DNA from: Siphonodentalium dalli
Lineage: Eukaryota; Mollusca; Scaphopoda; Gadilida; Siphonodentaliidae
Length of the DNA: 64,000 nucleotides
NCBI GenBank assembly: GCA_032622095.1
Contig: CP136066.1
Coordinates: forward strand, 201,958,978 to 202,022,977
Direction of reading: 5' to 3'
In this document: in pieces, positions 57,377 to 64,000 of the stretch
How the letters are laid out: each line of letters opens with the position of its first letter
Position numbering within the stretch: position 1 is the first letter of the stretch
Notes under the pieces: model-generated
What the model was told of the DNA's origin: nothing
The model's database searches: none
Seen by the model: only the letters and a program-made list of their open reading frames with translations
Program-made: the position numbers and the translations under genes

Positions 57377-58144
57377 TAAATAAAATTATTGAAGATTGTA
57401 ATTGTCTTTTTTTGCTAACATTAAATTAAATTAAATAAATTAAGTGAAATACAGTGAAATTATTTTTTTAATTATTTTTTATTACATTTTTGCGCACGTT
57501 GGCATCTCTCTGAGTGCATTCTAGTTTGTTGTGTACATACATACGTCTATGTGTTTTTGGAATGGGGGTATAATTAATCAAAAGACTGGCCGAATCTTTC
57601 ACGCCGAATCTTCCCGAGACCGAAAAATACCAAGCCGAATCATCCCTCGGCCGAATCTGTCCGTTTCTGTGCATGTCCGACGGAAGCTAACGAATTGTCC
57701 CGAGTGCTAACGGACAAGACAAAAGAGAATTGAGTTACTGTTCTTGTGCCACATCGCAAGGTATTCTGGGATACGTTTACGTAAGGAGGAACATTGTGTC
57801 TAGTTTTCATCTGCATCAAAGAATTTCAAAATACTATGTTACACTGCCTGTAGACACAAACCAAAAACTAGCGACTTTTTGGGGTGAGATATATTGGATA
57901 TCAACGCAATACTAGCTGGTGTGATATTATTCATTATTTTCCACCACGAATCAATGCGCGACTAGAGTTTGTAAGAAATTAAATTTTGTTCTTTCTGGAT
58001 ACTGCACCACAAAACAACCACACTGTCAATCCCAAATATTATATTTCCCTGACGATCATGAACTGAGAGTAACTGACGAATTCTCAGTTTTATGAAAATT
58101 AACCTTTTGGGAGGAATACAAGAGAAGTGGGCTGCATATGAACA

Positions 58145-60080
58145 GGTCCGGCACAACTGGATATTCAGCTTAATAAGCTGAACTTAGCTTATTAAGCGGA
58201 ATTCAGCTTAAAATTTACTATGGGGAATGGATAAACGGTGTGTTCCGCTCATTTCCGCATTCTAATTCGAGTCAAGTCGGCAGCCTCAAGCAATTTCACT
58301 GCCAACTATGTTGTTGTATGGGCTGCAAATCATTGTCTACCATTTTAATGTCAATTATTTTAACAATTAATTTTACGATTGTCGCAGATTTCACCACTTT
58401 CTGCGTGTTTTTCTGATAAATCCTCAGACATTTCACTTGCCAACTATTTGTGGTAACTCCTTTCCTTCAATTGCATAAGCTCTAATCTGATTGGATGCAC
58501 AGGTTTCTTAAAAATTCAGAATTTTAATCGAAATCAATTAAAGTTTCAGAGAAGTACGAGACCGTATGCGTCACTATTTATGATGGCCACTCTGATCTAC
58601 ATCTCACCAGCACGGAGATCATGTCTTTCAAAATCGTTATTTTCAGTTCCCCACGGATATTAACATGTATTTAATCATCACCTAAGGCTTAGGTGTCTAT
58701 ACATTAAAGTTTGGGACGGCAGATGTCAAAATAATGACTCAATTAGGTCAGAGAATACTTTCGGCATGTAGTCATACATGACAGTATGTAGCATTACAAT
58801 GCAGAGAAGGGTTTGTTCTATTTCACGATGGGTATATTTGCCCTGTTGTGGAGCGTTATTTACCCAAAAACATGCCACACACAGTTTGGATCGCCCAATA
58901 TTTAATATAATGAATGTGGTCCATAACTCGTGGAACACATGGTTATGAAATGTTTAAGGTGGCATGGGTCGTACGATTGCATTAATGGGAATGCCAGCCA
59001 CATGTATTTCAAGTTGAATAGTAGTAAAACTATGTACACGATCCCAGTCTATTTGTGTTATTCTACCCCAGGATCTAATGTATCGGCCCAAAACGGGGTG
59101 GAAACCGTGACTTTAAAATAAGGCCCCATGTATAGGGTGGGTAGTTCTCTACACGTGGTAGTTCAACGTCGCCATCCGCCATGGCTACTTGTGCGTGTGC
59201 TAAACATGAGGAATGGGTCCTGGACCTCAAATTCGACTTACGGAAATTATCGTGGAAAAAACATAAAAAGGGAGCATTGGATGCACTGACGAAGGAGGGG
59301 CTGTTCGTGATGACAGTTGGATAGCAAATGTACGACTTGAACTGTATGCAGTCGTTTTATAACACCACTTGAGAATGACCCCTTGATCGGATCGACATAA
59401 TTGTGCGGAACGTGTTTCCCGATCTGTAGCACTCATTCACCTTAACTCTGCCTCATGCACTGTTACCTGTTGCTTCGATATGGACAGTGAATGGTGAGAC
59501 TCGTGAACTTTAATGTATAGACACCTAAGGTAATGATTTAATACATGTTAATATCCGTGGGAAACTGAAAATAACGATTTTGAAAGACATGATCTCCGTG
59601 CCGGTGAGATGTAGATCAGAGTGGCCATCATAAATAGTGACGCATACGGTCTGTCGTACTTCTCTGAAACTTTAATTGATTTCGATTAAAATTCTGAATT
59701 TTTAAGAAACCTGTGCATCCAATCAGATTAGAGCTTATGCAATTGAAGGAAAGGAGTTACCACGAATAGTTGGCAAGTGAAATGTCTGAGGAGTTTTGTG
59801 TCTTTTTATCAGAAAAACATGCAGAAAGTGGTGAAATCTGTGACAATCGTAAAATTAATTGTTAAAATAATTGAAATTAAAATAGTAGACAATGATTTGC
59901 AGCCCATACAACAACATATTTGGCAGTGAAATTGCTTGAGGCTGCCGACTTGACTCGAATTAGAATGCGGAAATGAGCGGAACACACCGTTTATCCATTC
60001 CCCATAGTAAATTTTAAGCTGAATTCCGCGTAATAAGCTGAGTTCAGCTTATTAAGCTGAATATACAGTTGTGCCGGACC
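58145..60080. mobile_element. Foldback element with ~570-bp inverted arms
   Basis: Arms 58145-58710 and 59507-60080 are inverted near-copies starting GGTCCGGCACAACT, with short AGCTTAATAAGCTGAA palindromes near the tips. The ~800-bp centre is not repeated in the window. No clear target duplication and no transposase. Confidence 0.85.
59181..59324 (+). CDS. Small ORF inside the foldback element, possibly captured exon
   Basis: Forty-seven codons with a strong Kozak context (GCCGCCATGG-like: ATCCGCCATGGCT). It starts MATCACAKHEEWVLDLKFDL and continues with the Lys-rich RKLSWKKHKKGALDALTKEG to TAG. Composition looks coding and GC content is above that of the arms. I do not recognise it. It may be a host first exon carried between the arms, or chance. 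Confidence 0.3.
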   Translation: MATCACAKHEEWVLDLKFDLRKLSWKKHKKGALDALTKEGLFVMTVG

Positions 60081-61766
60081 AGATGAATACATGAAGGTCT
60101 GTCAATTCCCAAATATAGCTACAATAGCCATATGTAGCTAATATGACTATTGATGATGGATGGATCTGGTTGAAGAGAGATAACCCAATCCAACAAAGAT
60201 TAATTTAAATGTACAAGATTTGAGTTAGATCATGCCATGAATTTCTACTCTGGCTAACACCAATACAGATCGTATTCCACCATAACAAAACCTTGGAACT
60301 TTTTTGAAGTTTTGACAGGGAACCTTATAAAGTCGAAAAAATAACGCAGGGAATATATTTCTTAGTTATTATCTGTTCCATAATAATGTAATTCACTGTT
60401 GTTGAAGGTCCCAACTCTTTATTTCACGCTTTAAGTGAATTTGTAAGCGATTTTTCTTTGCTTCGTTTACAATTATGGAATTTATCTTGGGTACACAGGG
60501 GGGGGGTCGAAAAAAAATTTCAGGCACGTATGGCATTTTGTCCCTTTCGATCAATTTTTGTACCCACCCACCCCCACCGCCAAATTTTTTTCCGTTTTCG
60601 GCAGTTTTTTTCCGACCATTTTTTGACACCCACCCCCCCTTTTAACACTAAAACAGAGATTTGCGGGGGGAAATTCACTGTAAACAGCTGTATATGAATT
60701 TCTGTGCATACTATTTATCATGAATGTTAACATGGACATGTAAATAGGAATGAGTCATTTTGAGGTCATTCGTCCAAAAAAACATGGCTGCCAGCGGCCA
60801 TCTTGGATTTCAAAATTTGCAACAAAATACAACACGATAACTGCCTGCAGTCAGTTTACCAGTTAGAATTACATTATTTCTCTCATTCAAACTGATTCAA
60901 AGTGGTTTTGAAGCCCAACTCATTGCCAAAACACTAAAAACAAGCAGGATTTTTTTTTTTTAGTTGCGGAAAAAATTGCTTGTTGGTGGCTTTGACCACC
61001 CACCCACCCCGGCATATGTGCCGGAAGAAATTTTTTCACCCCCCCCTGGGGTACATGTAATTAATTTGATGTTTAAATTATTGCGATATCGGTTCACAAA
61101 AGTCAGAGAAAAGAATGCAATTTTGAGTTGGGACATTCACCTATATGTACAGTGAAGTACATTATTAAGGAACAGATAACACCCAAGAAATATATTCCCC
61201 GCATTATTTTTCGTCTTTATAAGGTTCCCTGTCAAAACTTGAAAAAGTTCCAAGGTTTTGTATTGGTGGAATTACCGAATATGATCTCTACGGGTGTTAA
61301 CCAGAATAGTGATTCATGGCATGGTCTAGATTTGATTATACTCTTAGTAAATAAATATTGTTTGCCATTTTCATTTATCATCAACAAAATATTCCAATAT
61401 TTTTCATGACAACTGTACCTAAATAGAAGAATATATCATATACATCTATGGATGGATCCGAGTCACATATTACATACATGTAGCATAATCAATTTCTAAA
61501 CAGATGCATGTACTTAGCTATACTTCTCGGATATTCTGCAAGCTGGTACAACCGAAATGTCATGGGCAGTGGTTTCATAAGTTGTAACAGCATAAATACC
61601 CCTCATCCTTAGTTGCAACAGCTTGCGGTAATGCTTGCATGCAATGCAAATTGGTGAATTATTGTTTTATGATAGTCAAATGTAGCTAAAATAGGTACAT
61701 GTAGCTACTGTACCAGTAGCTACATGTATAATTGGGAATTGCCATACCTGAAGAACTACCCAGCTT
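60081..61766. other. Repeat-derived sequence with no gene
   Basis: AAGGTCCCAACTC / TTCTTAGTTATTATCTGTTCC stretches recur at 60.3, 61.15, 62.4, 62.65 and 62.85 kb in both orientations. There are also C-rich CCCACCCACCCC tracts and one AAGATGGC unit fragment near 60785. Confidence 0.5.
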
Positions 61767-62122
61767 GACAAAACAAGTGTCCACCTAACTGCGGTGCAGT
61801 TAGCGTTGCCACCCGCGGCTGAAATGCAACTACACCGCGGCTCCACCGGCTACAGTTGGGCCGCGGTGTACTTGCCGTTCAGCCATGGTGTAGTTGCCAC
61901 AGTGTACGTTCATTAAACTGAAAAAAGACGATACAAACCAGAAATCTAACCACGGTGTACATGCCGTTCGGCTGCGGTGTAGTTGCCTTTCGGCCGCAGT
62001 GTAGTTGCTGTTGGGCCACGGTGTACTTGCCGTTCGGCCGCGGTGGTCAACTGCAGTTACAAACTCTGACACCGCGGCCGAACAGCAAATACACCGCGGT
62101 GCCAATGGACACTTGTTTTGTC
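61767..62122. mobile_element. GC-rich MITE with 17-bp perfect TIRs
   Basis: TIRs GACAAAACAAGTGTCCA / TGGACACTTGTTTTGTC. Interior packed with GCCGCGGTGTA(C/G)TTGCCGTT-type motifs on both strands, a CpG-rich island in an AT-rich region. Confidence 0.8.
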
Positions 62123-62892
62123 CAGCGGGGTAGATCATGCCATGAATCTCTAGTTCTCTACGTTGGCTATCAGCCGTAGAGATCACATTCAACTAGCGCC
62201 ATAGTGTGTGTTTAATGTGACACTGTCGAGTGACCTACTCGGAGAGACCTATTATTATTACGAACCAAGTTTTGTTCTCTTTCGTTTAAACTTTTCGGTG
62301 TTAAAATCGATTCTAATTCTCGTGCCATCACATTAAAAAGACATTGTCATATATATATCAGTCCCTCTACCTTGTCCTTGGAACTTTTTAAGTTTTATAA
62401 AGTTGAAAATTAACGTGGGGAATATATTTCTTAGTTATTATCTGTTCCTTAATAATATACTTCTCTGAAGGTGAAGGTCCCAGCTCAAAATTGTTTTCTT
62501 TCTGAGCCAATATTGCAACAAACATTGAATTAATTGCCCAGGAAATTATCCATAATTGTAAGCAACGCAAAGCAAAATTGCTCACAAAGTCACTTAAATC
62601 ATGAAATTTCGAGTTAGGACCTTCACCTACAGTGAAGTACATTATTAAGGAACAGATAATAACTGCCGGTAAGAAATATATTCTATGCATTATTTTTGTT
62701 TAACTTCATAAGGTTCCCTCCCTGTCAAAATTTAAAAAAAGTTCTAAGGTTTTGTCATGGCTAACGCCCGTAGATATCATATTCCACCAGTAGTCCAGTA
62801 CAAAACCTGGGAACTTTTGAAGTTTTGACAGCGAACCTTATAAAGTCGAAAACATAATGTGGGGAATATATTTCCTAGTTGTTATCTTTTCC
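62123..62892. other. Inverted dispersed repeat, no gene
   Basis: GTGGGGAATATATTTCTTAG ... TAAGAAATATATTC occurs in opposite orientations around 62415 and 62675, a decayed palindromic repeat related to 60.3 and 61.1 kb. Confidence 0.5.
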
Positions 62893-63294
62893 TTAACCCT
62901 TTACCCAACAAACCGGCCAAAAACGTCCAAATAAAGCTGCAACAGCCTAAATTATCTTGGGTCTGTCTCAATAAAACCATACAAATATGGATATCATTGG
63001 AACCGGCTCATTGACCACATTGTGATGGTTACAGTTATGCCCTGTGCCAATGCATTCTCTTATATATGCGAGTCGACCATAGGTCGCCTCGCATATATAA
63101 GAGAATGCATTGGCCTAAAAATAATCGATTTTTAACACTTTTTACCATTTTTTCTTACATTCTTCAACAATTTTATAATTTTTAATGTGTTAAGCCAATG
63201 CATTCTCTTATATATGCGAGGCGACCTATGGTCGACTCGCATATATAAGAGAGAATGCATTGGCACAGGGCCGTTCTGTTGGGTAAAGGGTTAA
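62893..63294 (-). mobile_element. piggyBac-like MITE (family A), full length
   Basis: TTAA-bounded, intact TIRs, two modules; inserted in a repeated 'AAGTACATTATTAAGGAACA' sequence. Confidence 0.87.
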
Positions 63295-63411
63295 TAATGT
63301 ACTTCACTGTAGTTTTAATGTCCCAACTCAAAATTGCATGCTTTTCTCTGACTTGACTAAAACATTATCGCAGATTCCATAAATTTTTGAAGCCCCCAGC
63401 TTTGGGCACCT

Positions 63412-63890
63412 CAATCAATAGAAATATCTATTTTTAGGTCTTATTCCCCCGAAATCATGGCTTTAATCAATAGAAATATCTATTTTTTAGGTCTTATTCC
63501 CCCGAAATCATGGCTTTAATCAATAGAAATATCTATTTTTTAGGTCTTATTCCCCCGAAATCATGGCTTTAATCAATAGAAATATCTATTTTTTAGGTCT
63601 TATTCCCCCGAAATCATGGCTTTAATCAATAGAAATATCTATTTTTTAGGTCTTATTCCCCCGAAATCATGGCTTTAATCAATAGAAATATCTATTTTTT
63701 AGGTCTTATTCCCCCGAAATCATGGCTTTAATCAATAGAAATATCTATTTTTTAGGTCTTATTCCCCCGAAATCATGGCTTTAATCAATAGAAATATCTA
63801 TTTTTTAGGTCTTATTCCCCCGAAATCATGGCTTTAATCAATAGAAATATCTATTTTTTAGGTCTTATTCCCCCGAAATCATGGCTTTTA
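63412..63890 (+). repeat. 53-bp array, about 9 copies, repeating the start context of the terminal ORF
   Basis: Unit contains ATAGAAATATCTAT (hairpin-like), TTTTTTAG, a CCCCC run and GAAATCATGGCTTT. Copies are almost identical. The last copy runs into the real ORF (ATGGCTTTTAAG). In other copies the ATG opens a 20-codon frame that stops in the next unit. Confidence 0.9.
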
Positions 63891-64000
63891 AGAGTTGTGC
63901 TCCGACTGTAAAATACAAGGATGAAGAGGAAGGGAACGAAGAAGTGCCGCAAAATTTCATCCCTCAGTTACCAATACAACGGCCACCGAGGCAGATAGAG
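63881..64000 (+). CDS. Unrecognised coding start or exon running off the right edge
   Basis: Forty codons open to the window end: MAFKSCAPTVKYKDEEEGNE, then EVPQNFIPQLPIQRPPRQIE. The ATG has A at -3 and G at +4. The other - and + frames are broken, and the Pro/Glu/Lys composition looks coding, unlike the AT-rich surroundings. It could instead be an internal exon beginning after the TTTTTTAG at 63862, which would prepend SYSPEI in the same frame. The sequence from that TTAG to just past the ATG is the repeat unit of the 53-bp array upstream. I do not recognise the protein. Since BRF1's missing 5' exons should also lie to the right, this may be a gene nested in or overlapping BRF1, or an unrelated neighbour. 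Confidence 0.5.
   Translation, partial: MAFKSCAPTVKYKDEEEGNEEVPQNFIPQLPIQRPPRQIE

Larger units (their letters stand above)
56207..58144. other. BRF1 upstream region, no exon found
   Basis: Searched by eye for the first cyclin repeat and zinc ribbon of BRF1 on the - strand; none seen. Contains the possible promoter and the 57.2-kb hairpin. Confidence 0.4.

Noticed and set aside
61830-62192. 120-codon - ORF
   Set aside because: Lies across a GC-rich MITE; the open frame follows from GC-rich repeats.

Overview
This is an AT-rich, repeat-laden stretch of an animal nuclear genome. The spliced genes, large introns, dense miniature transposons and the many 'AGGGCAATAACTC ... GGACGGACGG' type dispersed repeats suggest a lophotrochozoan, most likely a mollusc. 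That placement is inference from repeat style and protein similarity, not a database result.

Two real protein genes were rebuilt by matching splice sites and codon phase, and they converge tail to tail. On the + strand, the last exons of a CFAP300 (C11orf70) orthologue, a dynein-arm assembly protein, run from the left edge to a stop at 5421. On the - strand, the C-terminal ~480 codons of BRF1 (TFIIIB 90-kDa subunit) lie in 13 exons from 50458 down to a stop at 18359, and every intron phase agrees. Its zinc ribbon and first cyclin repeat are not visible and should lie beyond the right edge. A third, unrecognised + strand coding start occupies the last 120 bases.

Layout: 1-6.2 kb CFAP300 with MITE-filled introns and a 61-bp array; 7.45-10.88 kb a 29-bp array of about 118 copies between the two genes; 11-18 kb MITEs, a tRNA-derived SINE and hairpins; 18.4-50.5 kb BRF1, with introns holding TTAA-flanked MITEs, nested hAT elements and minisatellites; 47-56 kb three elements built from ~165-bp tandem 'AAGATGGC' units; 51.8-52.4 kb a 35-bp array; 58.1-60.1 kb a foldback element with ~570-bp arms; 61.8-62.1 kb a GC-rich MITE; 63.4-63.9 kb a 53-bp array running into the terminal coding start.

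Most notable: three short tandem duplications sit exactly on gene boundaries. One is an array of eight copies of a BRF1 splice acceptor, in which every extra copy carries a stop. One is a duplicated BRF1 donor that could form an in-frame 24-nt exon. One is an array repeating the start-codon context of the terminal ORF. Second, one palindromic module with paired TATA-like boxes is shared by at least three MITE families with different ends. Nearly all long open frames outside these exons are minisatellite or MITE translations and are not called as genes.
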